A stretch of DNA of 64,000 bases from Stereocaulon alpinum (lineage: Eukaryota > Ascomycota > Lecanoromycetes > Lecanorales > Stereocaulaceae), in the NCBI GenBank assembly GCA_018257865.1, contig JAEUBA010000094.1, positions 58,865 through 122,864 on the forward strand. The letters are read 5' to 3'. The position numbers were made by a program, and so were the translations under genes. Each line of letters starts with the position of its first letter. The first letter of the stretch is position 1. The notes under the pieces are model-generated. The model was not told where the DNA came from. It ran no database searches and worked only from the letters and a program-made list of their open reading frames with translations. This document shows, in pieces, positions 42,517 to 54,206 of this stretch.

Positions 42517-42614
42517 CGGTGTGCCGCAATGGGCAAATAGCCATATCAAATATTTTGAACTTTTATTTTGAAAACCTACCCTACTACATTTATAATTATT
42601 AATAATCTAGTAAC
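42517..42614 (+). repeat. Left terminal inverted repeat of element B
   Basis: 98 bp, matching the reverse complement of 47705-47802. Differences are largely C/T and G/A transitions; the outer part still contains CA and TG. Confidence 0.85.
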
Positions 42615-42887
42615 TATACCACCACCAGTAATCTAATTACCTATAGCGTATATAGTATAGTTGTCTCTATACATTATAAACTATCCTAGTAGTTAGAACT
42701 ATACGCCGTTATCTACCGCCACCGTATATATCGCCGCCGGAAATAGGTGAAATACTTATTATCTCTACTAATAATATATAGTAGACTGCGCTAACTACTC
42801 CCTATAGGTAAGATAACCTCCTACTAGCCTCCCGCCCTCCTTCTATATACTATCCTACGTCTACGAGTAGCTGGGCGGGTTATAATT

Positions 42888-43235
42888 CTACCCCGCTATT
42901 ATATAGTCTAGGTCTCCGCCCTAGCTAGCAGTAGGGAAGGCCCGCCTATAATATATACTAATAAGTATATATATACGTATTGCTATAGAGGTCCTTATAT
43001 ATTACTAGCGCCTTAGTTAAAGTACTACCTAACAAGTACTTAGTAATCTACCCCGCTATTATATAGTCTTCGCCTTAGCTAGCGGTAGGTAAGGCCCGCC
43101 TATAATATATACTAATAAGTATATATATACGTATTGCTATAGAGGTCCTTATACGTTACTAGCGCCTTAGTTAGTAGCTAAGATATAGCTAAGTACTGCG
43201 TAGTAAGTACTTAGTAATCTATACCGCTATTAAGT
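42888..43235. repeat. Tandem subterminal repeats of about 160 bp in element B
   Basis: A unit starting CTACCCCGCTATTATATAGTCT at 42888 recurs at 43048 with high identity, and a third partial copy starts near 43219. The units share a GCCCGCCTATAATATATACT segment. Subterminal repeats of this type can be transposase-binding regions (inference). Confidence 0.75.
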
Positions 43236-46200
43236 ATATATAGAAATATAGGTTACGGAGGGCCTATAGTTAATAGTAGTAGAATTAGTAGTAGCGGTAT
43301 TAGCCTAGCTGTATTAAAAACACCTAAGTAGCTAAAGACTATATAGAGTAATACTATATAGGAAGGATTAGTTAATTAGTTAGATAATTCTATTATTAGA
43401 AAAGTAGGCGTATTCTATACTACTCTTTAATATATACTACTTTACTACCTATAAGTTAATATTTGTAACTTTCAAAAAATATTAATAATAATAATATAGT
43501 TAGTAGCGATAGTAATATAATATATAAGCCTTAGATTAGACCCTAGAGTAGTACTATAATAGTATACTAAGAGCGAGTTGTCTTAGAGATATTCGATTAT
43601 ACCCTACTATCGCTATTATACCTAATATTATAGCTTCTTCTTCTTATTCTTACGCGCACCAGTCTTCGACTTAGTAGGATTAATAGTAGAGGACTGCGAA
43701 TAAGGACGCTTCTTATATTATAATATTATTAGTATATTAATCATATTATTATTAGTATCCTATATATAATTAGCGATATTTATATAGTCTTAAGGAAGTA
43801 ACTTACCTTAAGACTACTAAACTTCTCTATAACCTATACTATAGGGTCTTCTTTCTTAACTTCTATTTCTTCTTCTTCCTTAACCTTCTACTTTCCTTTC
43901 CCTTTAGGTTACGGAGTTATAGGTATCTTAGAGACCTTCGCTACTAAAACCTTCGCTACTATATACTTCTTAGGAGCCTCTACTAGAATATATCTTTACC
44001 TCTCTACCTTATATTCTTCTTCCTCTACTACCTCTACCGCCTTAAGGTCGTCTTTAGCTATCTTATAGATTAAATATAGCTCTTTCTCCTTAGCTCTGTT
44101 AAGCCTAATTCGTAGTATAAAGTTATATACCTATACTAGAGAATTAGCCGTATCTCCTATTATTACTAGTATACTATATAAACTATTACCTTAAATCCTA
44201 AGAGAGATCTAGACCCTATTAACCCCTACTACGTTATTAAAGATAAGCTTAGCGCTAGTACTATAATTAGCGAAAAGTATATCATAAATCTAATCCTCTA
44301 GAGAATTAATCTTCGTATTAAAGATAGTATAAAGTATAATTCCTAAATATATTAGCTAGGACTATATAATATAATATTATATTATACTAACTATATTAGC
44401 GATTATTAATATAGGTCCTCTAGTAATTATTAGTAGTACTACGGAGATAATATTACTAGCGAGGAATAATAGATATAAGCTATTTCTCAGCTACTATCCT
44501 ACTTCTAGGGTAGGTAGGTTTGGGGATAAGGTATAGGCTTAAGGAGGAGGATAATATTCCCGTATATATCGCGCTATTACTAATATAGGGGCGCGAAGTC
44601 GCAGCTGTATAAGTCTACTTAATTAAAGCGGAGTGTCTTAATACTGTAAGTATTATACCCTTATATAGAAGGCGTAGTTCCTAGAAATAATAAGCTATAT
44701 TAAATATATATAAGTAGGACTTACTTACCTCGCCTTCTTAACTCTCTCCTATATAGTTATTTTTAGAACTAATATATATATAATTACTGCTACAACCTTT
44801 ACTAGGTTTTACTATACTAAAGTAGTCTTTTCTACCTTTCTCTAAGTAAAACCGTCTTAGTAGGGACGATATTATAACGGGCGTATAGTAGAATTTATCG
44901 CTAGTAGTTAATAAAGGATCTAGGGAATCGCCTAGTCTTTTAATTATAATTTAGGGTAGCGGTATATCTTAAATATAGTCGAATTCCTACTGTAGAGTAC
45001 TTAAAGGAGATATTTCCGGCGGAGAATAACTACGCCGCTAATCCTATATAGATCTTTATAAAAGTTTAGATAATAACTATAATTATAGTACTCTAGATTA
45101 CCTTAGAATTATATAGGTAGGGAGGTAGTAGGGGGAGAGCTTTATATAGTTAAAAACTATTATATTATACGTTCTAAGCGCCTATACTAACGCTAGTAGG
45201 TAGAAATCTTTAGGAGTAAAGAAGTTAACGGATTCTAAAGGTAATAACGAATTTTTTGATTTAGAACTATTATTCTAACACCGCTCTTTAAGAAACTAGC
45301 TTTAAGATATAAATCCGTTTAGTAGTTATTAATCTCTTCTATATTAAAGATCTTAGCTTTCCCTTAAAGGTATATAGGGAAGTAAACCCTACAGCGGACG
45401 CTAATAAATACTAAAAGAGGGGTCTAAAACTTATAACCGCTATAACTTTTATAATACCTAATTAATTTTCTTTAAAAAAGCAGCGGCGAGCAGCCTAAAC
45501 TAAGCTCTTTTAAGATTATTAATTACGCTGGGGATATAAGGTATTATTAATAGTTTTTAATACTAAGAGAGATATAGTATAAGTAGGGCTAAGTATTAAT
45601 AGGTACTCCTATAGTTAATAACGCTAGTAGTTAGGTACGTTATAAGGGTTAGCCCGCCTACTTCGCCTGCTAAGCTAAGAAATCGAAAATAGTACCTTAC
45701 CGACTATAAGGTCTAGAGATAATACTATAATATCCCTATATATTAAAAATATATAGGGACCTTAAGAAGGGTCCCTATAAGGAGGGTAAGAAAGGAAATA
45801 AGGATATCTTATTAATCTATTATATATAATTAGTTAATTAGTTATTTAGAAATATACTATTTTTTCGTTACTTAATATAATTACTTAAGGTAATTACGTA
45901 AGTAATATAGCTAAAAAATTAATTATAATACTTTTTAAATCTAATACTTTATTTAAGTATATCCTAGAGAGCCTCCTTATCCCCTATATACGAATCCGCC
46001 GCCTTAGAATCCGCCGCCTCTGAATAAATCTTGTTATTAGACTTAGGTATAAGCTTATTATCTAGCTGATCCTAAAATATATTAGGCTCCTTATACCTAC
46101 GAGTATTCTAAAACATATCTATTACTATCTAAGAAGGTCGCTACCGCCCTACTCCGGTAGGGGTCTCTATACTAGTAAGGATTAGTTCTATACCTAAGAT

Positions 46201-46619
46201 AATATATTAGCGGATTACCTCCCTAAGCTTTATATAGACTAGACTATATAGTCGCTACCCTATTCTAGTAGTAAGGATATCAGAAGCCTTTAGCGTATCT
46301 AAGTTATATCTAAGCTTTAGAGCTTTTTAGTAGTACTACTCCTTAGTTACTAGCGGTAAATATTCGTCTATATTATAGGCTTATAATTCCGCCCTAAGCT
46401 TTTTAATAAGCTTTAGATTAGGTATACTAGCGTACTTCTCTACTGGAGGTTTAGGGAACTTATAGAGATACTAAGGTTTACTAAAGACTATATAAGGACG
46501 GTTCTTTTAAGTACGAATCTTATAGGAATTCTAGTTCTCTATAAATTTAAAGGCTTCTTTATAAATTAAGCGTATATAGACGGCGTAGTAAGCTAGTTAA
46601 TTATAAAGCCTATTATATT

Positions 46620-47500
46620 AATAATATCCTTCTTCTTGCGCGATATTAAAGAAGAGTACCTAGCGGTATAGTATAGAAGACTATAGATATATCTACTAAG
46701 CCTTAATCCTTTAGTTTACGGTACTCTTCCTAAATATCTAATACTTCTTAAAAGGTCTTAGTCTCTTAGTATAGTCCTCTTACGCGTAATATAACTACTA
46801 GTAAGTATCTATAATAAGAATAGTCTCCGTCCCTTAGTTAAACCGGATTATATTAGGTATAGTTTTTACCTCCGCTAAATAGTCTAAATATTACTTTACT
46901 ATACTAATTACTATATAAGCTGAGACTCTAATATAGATCTATAGAATTTTACGAGAATAGGCGTTAATTACAGCGTAGATTTAGACGCTAAAGAACTCTA
47001 GCTTATAATACGTATTAATAGACTAGATTACGTTAGGTCCTAGTATAGTATATTTTTAATACCTATATTATTTCTTCTCTAATCTTCGCTAGACACCTTC
47101 TAGATCGACTAGTCTTATTCTATATATTAAATTATACTTAGAAATAGCGATCCCCTTACGTCGGAAGTAGGTATAGAGGTATATAAAGCTAAAGTTAGTA
47201 ATAAAGCTACCAGCTAGGTACTCCTATATAATACGAATTATCTTATTATCTTAAAACCGTCCCTACCTAATCTTACGCCTCCGCTAATAACCTAGCTTAA
47301 TCCTAATTCGCCGAAGTAATTTAGCTTATATAGGTATTCCTATAGCTTCTAACTTAACTCTTATCTCTTAATTAGTCGCTAGGCGCTTATAGAAGAGGAA
47401 GGTAATTATTAAGTCGTAGAGTTAAGGGTCTAGATACTTATATCTAATATATTTCTTCGCGCCCTAATTATCTAGGCGTCTTTATAGTATCCTTAGACTA
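46620..47500 (-). pseudogene. RIP-killed rve/integrase-type transposase
   Basis: Reading on the minus strand through stops, the order is: a basic helix region (AKLLRRIRIKLGY followed by RRRK), an EYLAGSFITNF stretch, RKGIAISKYNLIYRIRLVDLEGV, then GPNVI-SINTYYKLEFFSV and IYAVINAYSRKIL-IYIRVSA, and later TIPNIIRFN-GTETILI. This is the layout of rve-type integrase domains known from fungal transposons, with DG/DAYSR and S-D-G-TE-like landmarks altered by RIP. The gene is non-functional. Confidence 0.65.
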
Positions 47501-47704
47501 ACTATAGGGCAGTACTTACGTAATTTAATAAGGATATCCCCCGTAGTAGTACCCCTATTATAGGTATTAAGGATCTATTCTTAGTAGGAGTCTAGGTTAA
47601 TTATACGTAGCGCTATAAGGATAAGAGGTAGGAATTCGATAGAGTACTATTAAATAAGCTATACTATAGGCGCTATAGATAATTAGATCGCTAGTAGTAG
47701 TATA

Positions 47705-47802
47705 GTTACTAGATTATTAATAATTGCAAATATGGTAGGGTAGGTTTTCAAAATAAAAGTTCAAAATATTTGATATAGCTATTTGCCTATTACGGTATAC
47801 CG
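47705..47802 (-). repeat. Right terminal inverted repeat of element B
   Basis: Inverted partner of 42517-42614, followed by the TA target duplicate. Confidence 0.85.
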
Positions 47803-48006
47803 TAGGCGGTATATTAAGTACCTAGGCAATTAGCGCTACTTAGATCGCCGGGGCCAATACTCTTACTGGTCAGCCTATCCTATCCATTTTGCCCAATCTC
47901 GCTCCACTCTTAACTTGCCTGAGAAACACGCCATCGACTCATTCGCCGCTCTTGTTTCCACGGTCGCCTCACAGGTCACCTGGAACAGGGGTTATTCCCA
48001 TCCTTA

Positions 48007-48112
48007 CCGTCGATTTTAAAACCATTGGCGGGGACGCTAACGCGCTTTTGGGGTACCCCACCACACACTAAATTTAGGCGGCAGAAGAGGTACTAGGCGA
48101 GCGCTGCGTTAT
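48007..48112 (+). repeat. Left terminal inverted repeat of element C
   Basis: 106 bp, near-identical to the reverse complement of 52555-52660; this copy is less RIP-mutated (CCACCACACACT versus CTACTACATACT on the other side). Confidence 0.9.
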
Positions 48113-48239
48113 AGATTATATATAATTTAATTATTTCTTAAATAGGTAATAGTAAGGCCCTATAGATACTATTCTTTAGAGTTTTACTTACCTACTACTA
48201 CCTCCCTCGCTACTACTATAGTCCTACTAATAGATCTAT

Positions 48240-49200
48240 ATACTAAGGCTACTATTTAGTAAGAGCTTAAGCTTAGCTTTAGTAATAATACTATTATACT
48301 TAGTAGCTATAATATTAGCCTATAGATACTATAGCGTATAAGGAAGAGCTAGAGGTAATATAGGGAGATATATATACTTAGTAAGGACTATAGTAAGAGG
48401 CCTAAGGCTCTTAACTATATTTTAAAGGTAAAGCTCCTAGCGTACCTAAAATAATATTCTATAACCTATTTAGATAAGATAGCTTTCTTCCTTCTAGATA
48501 AGTTTAATATCTTAGTTAGTAAGGCTACTATTTAGAGAGCTCTTACCCGCCTTAGTTAGTCTTAGAAAAAGTACCGTAAGATTACTAAGGAGTATAACTA
48601 AGAGCTCTAAAACTACTAGTTTACTAAGCTATCTAATTAGTAGGCTAATTAGCTTATATTTCTAGATAAGAGTACCGCTTATAAATATATAGGTAAGATT
48701 TATTCTATTCAGCTAGTACTTACTAATAGTATTTAGGGGATCGAAAATTTAGATAGGGACCCCTAGAAAGGATACCGTTAATAATATAAAGCCTAATAAG
48801 GAGTAAGAGGTAGAGTTTATTACCTACTTTTATAGTCGACGGCTATATTAACTAGATAATATATTAGGGATTAATTACTACCGCTATATTTAATAAATTT
48901 ATCTAAGATTAAGTCCGTCCTTACTATATACTATATATAAGTAGCGGTCTTAGGTCTATAATTATTATAGATAATTATAAAATATACTAAAGTCCTAAGT
49001 TAAAAGATATATATTAATAAGTAGGCGTTTAACTTAAATATCTACCTCTTTATTCGCTAGATTTAAACCTAATTAAGATATCCTTTACTATTTTAAAAGC
49101 TTAGATAAGAAGATACTATAATATTACGGAGCTCTATTTAATAGATAATACCTACGGAGAGTTTCTAAACTTAGTAGTATAGGCTTAAGATAAATAGGCT
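48240..49200 (+). pseudogene. RIP-killed Tc1/mariner DDE transposase
   Basis: In one frame (codon phase of 48961) the second catalytic region reads IIIDNYKIY-SPKLKDIY (Asp at 48970). About 90 bp later comes YLPLYSLDLNLIKISF-ILKA (Asp at 49060), matching the YLPPYSPDLNPIE signature of DDE_3 Tc1/mariner transposases after RIP changes. The N-terminal part (48250-48650) has Lys/Arg-rich helices as expected for the HTH region. Stops are frequent, so it is dead. Confidence 0.8.
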
Positions 49201-49662
49201 AAGGTAGGTAATCTCTTCTACTTAGCAGGGATCGAATATAAGGGCGTTAATAATATAGCTAGGTAGGTAGAGGAATTAGATAAAGAAGAATAAGCTTAGA
49301 AGCTTATAGTCTAAACTAAGTATATTAATTTATATCTCTTACTAAGTCTCTAGCTACGTCTTAAAATACTCTAAATTACTAAGATTAACTCTACTGTATA
49401 TATCCCCTTACTTATATAACTCTAAGTTATTATCCTAAGTCTTATCCTTATACGCTATTATCTTACTAGACGGAATTATATATCCCTACTTCTTAAAAGA
49501 CTACTAAGGCTTTATTAAATAAGACCTTATTAAATAAGACCTTACTAGAAACCGCTACGGTAGTAATAATAGTCGATTTCTTCGAACCTACCTCTTATAG
49601 CCCTATTTGCTAATATTCCTAGCTAATTAATAACTAATCCTAAGCTTAATCCTAAGCTTACG

Positions 49663-49793
49663 TGTAAGGGGTAGATACGCTATAAGGACCCTAATAGGGG
49701 CCCTCTAGGTATCGGACCTGATATCCTTAACTTTTACCTCTTCTAGATAGTAGAGGGGTAGGGCTCTAGCCTAGAGTCTATCTACTCCTTATA
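49663..49793. repeat. LTR 1 of the mini LTR element
   Basis: 131 bp, differing from LTR 2 at roughly seven positions, all transitions. Confidence 0.8.
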
Positions 49794-49811
49794 ATTATAT
49801 CAGGTCTAATA

Positions 49812-49875
49812 CTCCGTTAGTTAATCGCCTAGGCGCCTTAGCGTATAAGGTCGGGGGTTCGACTCCTAGAGGGGT
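49812..49875 (+). other. tRNA-like segment inside the mini LTR element
   Basis: It contains a B-box-like GGTTCGACTCC and, about 40 bp upstream, an A-box-like TAGTTAATCG. Between them is a perfect CCTTA/TAAGG hairpin where an anticodon arm would sit. The acceptor stem is not convincingly paired, so it is at most a decayed tRNA-derived segment. Confidence 0.35.
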
Positions 49876-49882
49876 ACTAAAT

Positions 49883-50035
49883 ATCGCGTAAGTAACCGCG
49901 CTAATTAGCTAGCTTAGAGGTACCCTAGTAAGGGTCTTAACTAGGTATAGTATCGCGTAAGTAACCGCGCGGATTAGCTAGCTTAGAGGTACCCTAGTAA
50001 GGGCCTTAACTGGGTATAGTATAGCTAGCTTAGAG
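49883..50035. repeat. 69-bp tandem repeats inside the mini LTR element
   Basis: A unit beginning ATCGCGTAAGTAACCGCGC at 49883 is repeated at 49952 with few transitions. A third partial unit (AGCTAGCTTAGAGG) follows near 50019. Confidence 0.8.
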
Positions 50036-50181
50036 GCGCCCTACGGGGACTTTAACTAGGCCTTAGTAAGGCGCCCTACGGGGGCCTTACGACCTAATAA
50101 CTCTCGCTAAGCGGTGTTAATTAGGGGAAGTTTAACTTATACTAAGTCCTTAGGGACGAGTCCCCTAAGAGGGGGAATAAT

Positions 50182-50312
50182 TATAAGGGGTAGATACGCT
50201 ATAAGGACCCTAATAGGGGCCCTCTAGGTATTAGACCCGATATCCTTAACTTTTGCCTCTTCTAGGTAGTAGAGGGGTAGGGCTCTAGCTTAGAGTCTAT
50301 CTACTCCTTATA
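50182..50312. repeat. LTR 2 of the mini LTR element
   Basis: Direct-repeat partner of 49663-49793. Confidence 0.8.
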
Positions 50313-52554
50313 TTACACTATTACTCCTTATACTTATTATTCTTCTAAGCTTATATAATATCCGTAGTATAGCCCTTATCTATTAGCGTATCTAAAGCCT
50401 TCTTATATATATCTATAAATTTAGGGTGCCTTATATAGAGCTACCTAATAAACTTAGCGAGCTCGCCTTCGATAGGACTACTATCTTAATAAGGTAGAAG
50501 ACCTAGTAATACTATAACTAAACGAGAGATTAAATAAGGTCGGCGAGTTATTATCCTAGCTATACCTCTAGTATAAAGTTCTTAAATTAAATCTGAGGTT
50601 CTTATATCTCTAAGCGACTAGGGCTCTAACGTTAGTAGCTAAAAGCTTAGTAGAAAGCCTAGTAAAAGCTATATCTATAGGGATAGAAAGGCGGAGGCGG
50701 TAGCGGTCTAAACTACCCTCCTATAGTAGGATAAGTAGGTATAGGTAGCTTAGTAGTATACTATCTCTTCTCTTTATAAGCCTTATTCTTCTAAGTCTGC
50801 TATAGCTCGTTAAGTACTAATTTAGGCGGCTAGTTATTACTAAGTTAACTTAAGGTATCTTTAAGGATAGTAGCTACCTATATCTTTAAAAGATTTAGAA
50901 GGAGGAGTATATACTTACCTTTATATATATAGTAATAGTAGCCCGAATTCTTATATATAGAACTCTTATAAGCCTATCGATTATAAATATCCTATTATTT
51001 CTACCTCTAAGGATCTTTATTATTTATCCTATCTATCTCCTTAAGAAGCCTATTAGTTAGGATATATATAGAGCCTCTTAGTATTTCTAAAATCGTCGTC
51101 CTAGGCTTCTTTTTAGCTACTTTACCTATAATAAGGATCTCTCCGGTATTATTATAGGCCTAGTAGTATATAAGGTTAACTTATAAGCCCTTCTTCCCCT
51201 CCTCCTACTATACCTAAAGCTTATCTTTAACGCTTACCTAATTATATTATATCTTAGTAGTTATAGAGCGTTAATTTAGCCCTATAAGCTTCTTATAGAA
51301 TAGCGTTACTTAGACTAAGACTTAGTAGTATATATAGCCTCTCTCTATAGCCTATTAACTAGTAAAGTTACGCTACTTCTAATATATAGGGGTAATCTTA
51401 AGGTTATTACTACTATTAATAGTATAGTCCCGGAAGATCTAACTATAAATAGTCGAACTTTAGGTATCCTTCTCCTAAAATAACCTAATAGTAAGCTTAT
51501 ACTTAATAGCGATATATTTTAGTAACTTAAACTTATTATTACTAATTTAGTAAACTAGGGCTTTTACCTTTCCCTTTTTATTTACTATAGAATTATAGGA
51601 TTACTAACTAGCTATAGTCTAAGATTATAAGATATTAATATTCTTTAAAGTCTCCTTACCTTCCTTACTATTACTAAGAATACCCTCTTTATAAGATATA
51701 TCCTTCCTAGCCTACGTCTACCTCCTATTTAGCTTACTATTAACGCCTATAAATAGACTTTTAGTCGAATAGCGTCTAAACTAAGGTTATAGGGTATTAA
51801 AATATATCTAAGTATTTAATAACTAAGTCTTAAACCTTACTTTATTAATATCTTTATCCTTATTTAGTAGATTATATTAAAATAAGGCTATAGACGTTTA
51901 AGATAGTATATCTAATACTAAATTAATAGCCTCCTAAGCTTTAGCCTTAAGTAATATTATTAAGGATAGTAATATTAAGGATATCTAGCTTAAAGAAAAG
52001 AAGCTTAATAAGGGAAGCAGTAGTAGTAGTATACTTAAGTAGAATATATTAGGGACTTAAAAAGATCTATCTATAGTACTTAAAGAGGGGGTTTACTTAG
52101 TCGCTAGGGAAGCCTTTTTAGAGACTTTCTTAGTAGTAGGCTTTAAAGCTTTACTACTCTTTTTTAGTAGTAGTAGATACTTCTTAGCCTACTTAAGCGC
52201 CTAGGGTAGCTTTAATACTAAATAACTAGGTTAAGAGGCAGTAGGGGTAAAGGTAGGGGTAGGAGGCTTTAGAATTAGACGTCTAGGTATTTAAGAGGCG
52301 GAGGCGATAGTAGTAGTAGTAGTAGGGGTAGGAGGCTTAAAAGTTAGATAGTAAAGTATCTAGGCGATAGTAGGCTCCTTATTAATAGTAGAGTCCCTTT
52401 TAAAAGTACTAAAATAACGCTTTCTAAGGGGTATAGCGATAGTAATAGTAAGGTCTATAATCTATAAATATAGGGGAAGTAAAATACTATATATAAGGCG
52501 GTAAGGGCTTTATCTTTACTATTTTAGGAAGACTATATAAGGACTACTATAGAG

Positions 52555-52660
52555 ATAACGCAGCGCTCGCCTAGTACCTCTTCTGCCGCCTAAATTTAGT
52601 ATGTAGTAGGGTACCCCAAAAGCGCGTTAGCGTCCCCGCCAATGGTTTTGAAATCGACGG
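52555..52660 (-). repeat. Right terminal inverted repeat of element C
   Basis: Inverted partner of 48007-48112, followed by the TA target duplicate. Confidence 0.9.
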
Positions 52661-52662
52661 TA

Positions 52663-53404
52663 AGCAACTGAAGCAACCCGTGTTTTCGACTTTCAATTTG
52701 GGTCCTCCATACGTTCATTTCCTTCACAAATCGACGTTCCATAACTGCTTAACAAGCCTTTGAACATAGCGCCCATATTGATCGAAAGCTTCGCCGACAA
52801 CGAGTATTCAGGTGGTAAAACAGCTACAGGCCGTTAGGAGGATCGTTTGATTGCCAAGGTAGCTAATGGAGGAACTGCCACCTTAATCGCAATCCCGATG
52901 CGAGTGTGAGCAGTAGGTATTTAATGTTATTATTGATCCTGTGACGAGGCTTTCCAGAGACTGAACTTCTTACTGGTCAAACGTAAGTGGTGCGTGCCAT
53001 GGCAAAGGTATTAAGAGGCACCAGCTCTCAGCGATGCCACGTCGTTCATGCAAGGCGTTATGTTTGTCATCAGATGCTCTTAATTGGGCGACGCAACCGA
53101 AGGCATGCAGTGTAAAACGTGCCAGCGTATGAGTCATGGGACGTGGTAGGGCCAATATCCTACCAATATTCAGCGTTCAATCAGTTACGTCTTTGATCAA
53201 GTAGGGCGTATGCGCTGCACTACGATAGTCTTGGAGAAGGCAGGATCAAAGACTTATCTATAACAACTTTCACCGGCCCTATATTCCAACCTCCTTTTAC
53301 TGCCTAAGCTGCATTTGAGATCCTTCCTTTCTTCCTCATTGACTGCAGCACCACCAGCACAAGAGTGAACGTTAAGACTGACGGCACCACTACATTGCGT
53401 CACA
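52663..53404. other. Intergenic region right of element C
   Basis: Unique sequence, not RIP-mutated. It should contain the promoter of the gene starting at 53405. Only one short minus-strand open frame (52970-53155), without features. Confidence 0.5.
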
Positions 53405-54206
53405 ATGAGTCACGGCAAATTCTACCACGCAATAAATTACGGCTCATCCTACCAGAACCCTCTAAACTACGGTGATAGTAACAACAATAACAACAATAAT
53501 AACAACCACAGAAATACGAGGCACTGTAGTAACTGTGAACGCATTAAGAGTGACAAACTAAAGTACGGGCGTCATTGTCAGCAGTCGGACAGCTTAGGCT
53601 GGCGTAGCGCACACAACTGTGCTAACCACGGCGGCAATTCTTACCTCTGTGTTCAAAGTGGAGTACCTTCTTGTATGGTAAGTGACTTGGCGCTTCTGCG
53701 CGTAATCGCCTCTTAGAAGTATACAATGGCTAATGAGCAGACGCAATAGTCAATTCAAGAAGCGCAAGCGCGCGGACTAGAGAATGGCGAGTGCTTCAAG
53801 AAATAACGTATCCGGTCCCATGGAATCGTATGTTATCTCAACGTCAAATCCGCTCCCGCCTGCCATTCTTCAGCAAATTGCTATTTCCGGTGCTTTGGAT
53901 GAAATCTCGAACAGTTCAGGATCTGTGCGTCATCATATCTACTCGCATGGCAATCGCAATAAGGCCGATAACAAGTTAGGCAAGCCAATGCTGTTTTTCA
54001 TCTATCAAACCGCACGTCACGGGCCACAAAATGGATTTCGACTCTGTCTCGTTCATATGGACTTCCAGATTACATCTCCAACTCGACCCGAGAACGATAT
54101 AGAAGACGACATTGATCGTCTGGAGAAAGAGCTTCCTCAAGGACATATGGAAGTCGTATTTCTAGGGCCAAAGCCTACCATACCTAGTGATAGCGAAGAG
54201 GATTAA
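53405..54206 (+). CDS. Candidate two-exon Cys/His-containing protein, splice uncertain
   Basis: Exon 1 (53405-53677) encodes an Asn-rich segment (a run of nine Asn) and a Cys/His-rich part: HCSNCERIKSDKL, RHCQQSD, HNCANHGG, YLCVQSGVPSCM. A GTAAGT donor follows in phase 0. With the acceptor at 53780 (ACTAG), exon 2 (53781-54206) continues in frame to give a 232-aa protein with an acidic C-terminus (PSDSEED). With the closer CAG at 53740 the product would stop after two codons (93 aa), and the downstream frame would have to start at its own ATG (53784, 140 aa). The branch-like GCTAATG is only a few bases from the CAG, which favours the longer form. No known family; the CxxC pattern suggests metal binding. 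Confidence 0.4.

Larger units (their letters stand above)
42517..47802 (-). mobile_element. Element B: RIP-destroyed TIR transposon with integrase-like transposase
   Basis: A 5.29-kb block with 98-bp terminal inverted repeats starting CGGTRTRCCGYAATRGGC, flanked by TA (42515-42516 and 47803-47804). The interior is almost free of CA and TG. An rve/DDE integrase-like reading frame is traceable on the minus strand (about 47500-46750), and the TIR and TA duplication indicate a cut-and-paste element. The left part carries tandem 160-bp repeats, and 43.6-46.0 kb contains further decayed sequence I could not assign. At the right end the duplicated TA plus TIR tip form a perfect 14-bp palindrome, TACGGTATACCGTA. 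Confidence 0.8.
49663..50312. mobile_element. TRIM-like mini LTR retroelement nested in element C
   Basis: Two 131-bp direct repeats (49663-49793 and 50182-50312) enclose 388 bp of internal sequence. Each repeat starts TG/TATAAGGGGTAGATA and ends TATCTACTCCTTATA, i.e. LTR ends that are inverted relative to each other, fitting an original TG...CA form. The 5 bp before the first (TTACG) and after the last (TTACA) match except for one transition, as expected for a 5-bp integration duplication. A purine-rich AAGAGGGGGAATAA stretch just before the second repeat fits a polypurine tract. No coding capacity, hence non-autonomous. Confidence 0.75.
48007..52660 (+). mobile_element. Element C: RIP-destroyed Tc1/mariner-type transposon with nested insert
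   Basis: A 4.65-kb block with 106-bp inverted repeats beginning CCGTCGATTTYAAAACCATT and flanked by TA (48005-48006 and 52661-52662). A Tc1/mariner DDE frame runs near 48240-49200. The interior is RIP-saturated, but the TIRs retain long GC-rich segments (for example CGCTAACGCGCTTTTGGGGT). The element carries a nested 650-bp LTR mini-element at 49663-50312 and a further 2.2 kb of unassigned decayed sequence. Only about 200 bp of unique DNA separates it from element B. Confidence 0.85.

Noticed and set aside
49812..49875. A functional tRNA gene
   Set aside because: The acceptor and T stems do not pair properly and it lies inside a RIP-mutated mini-element; kept only as a tRNA-like segment.
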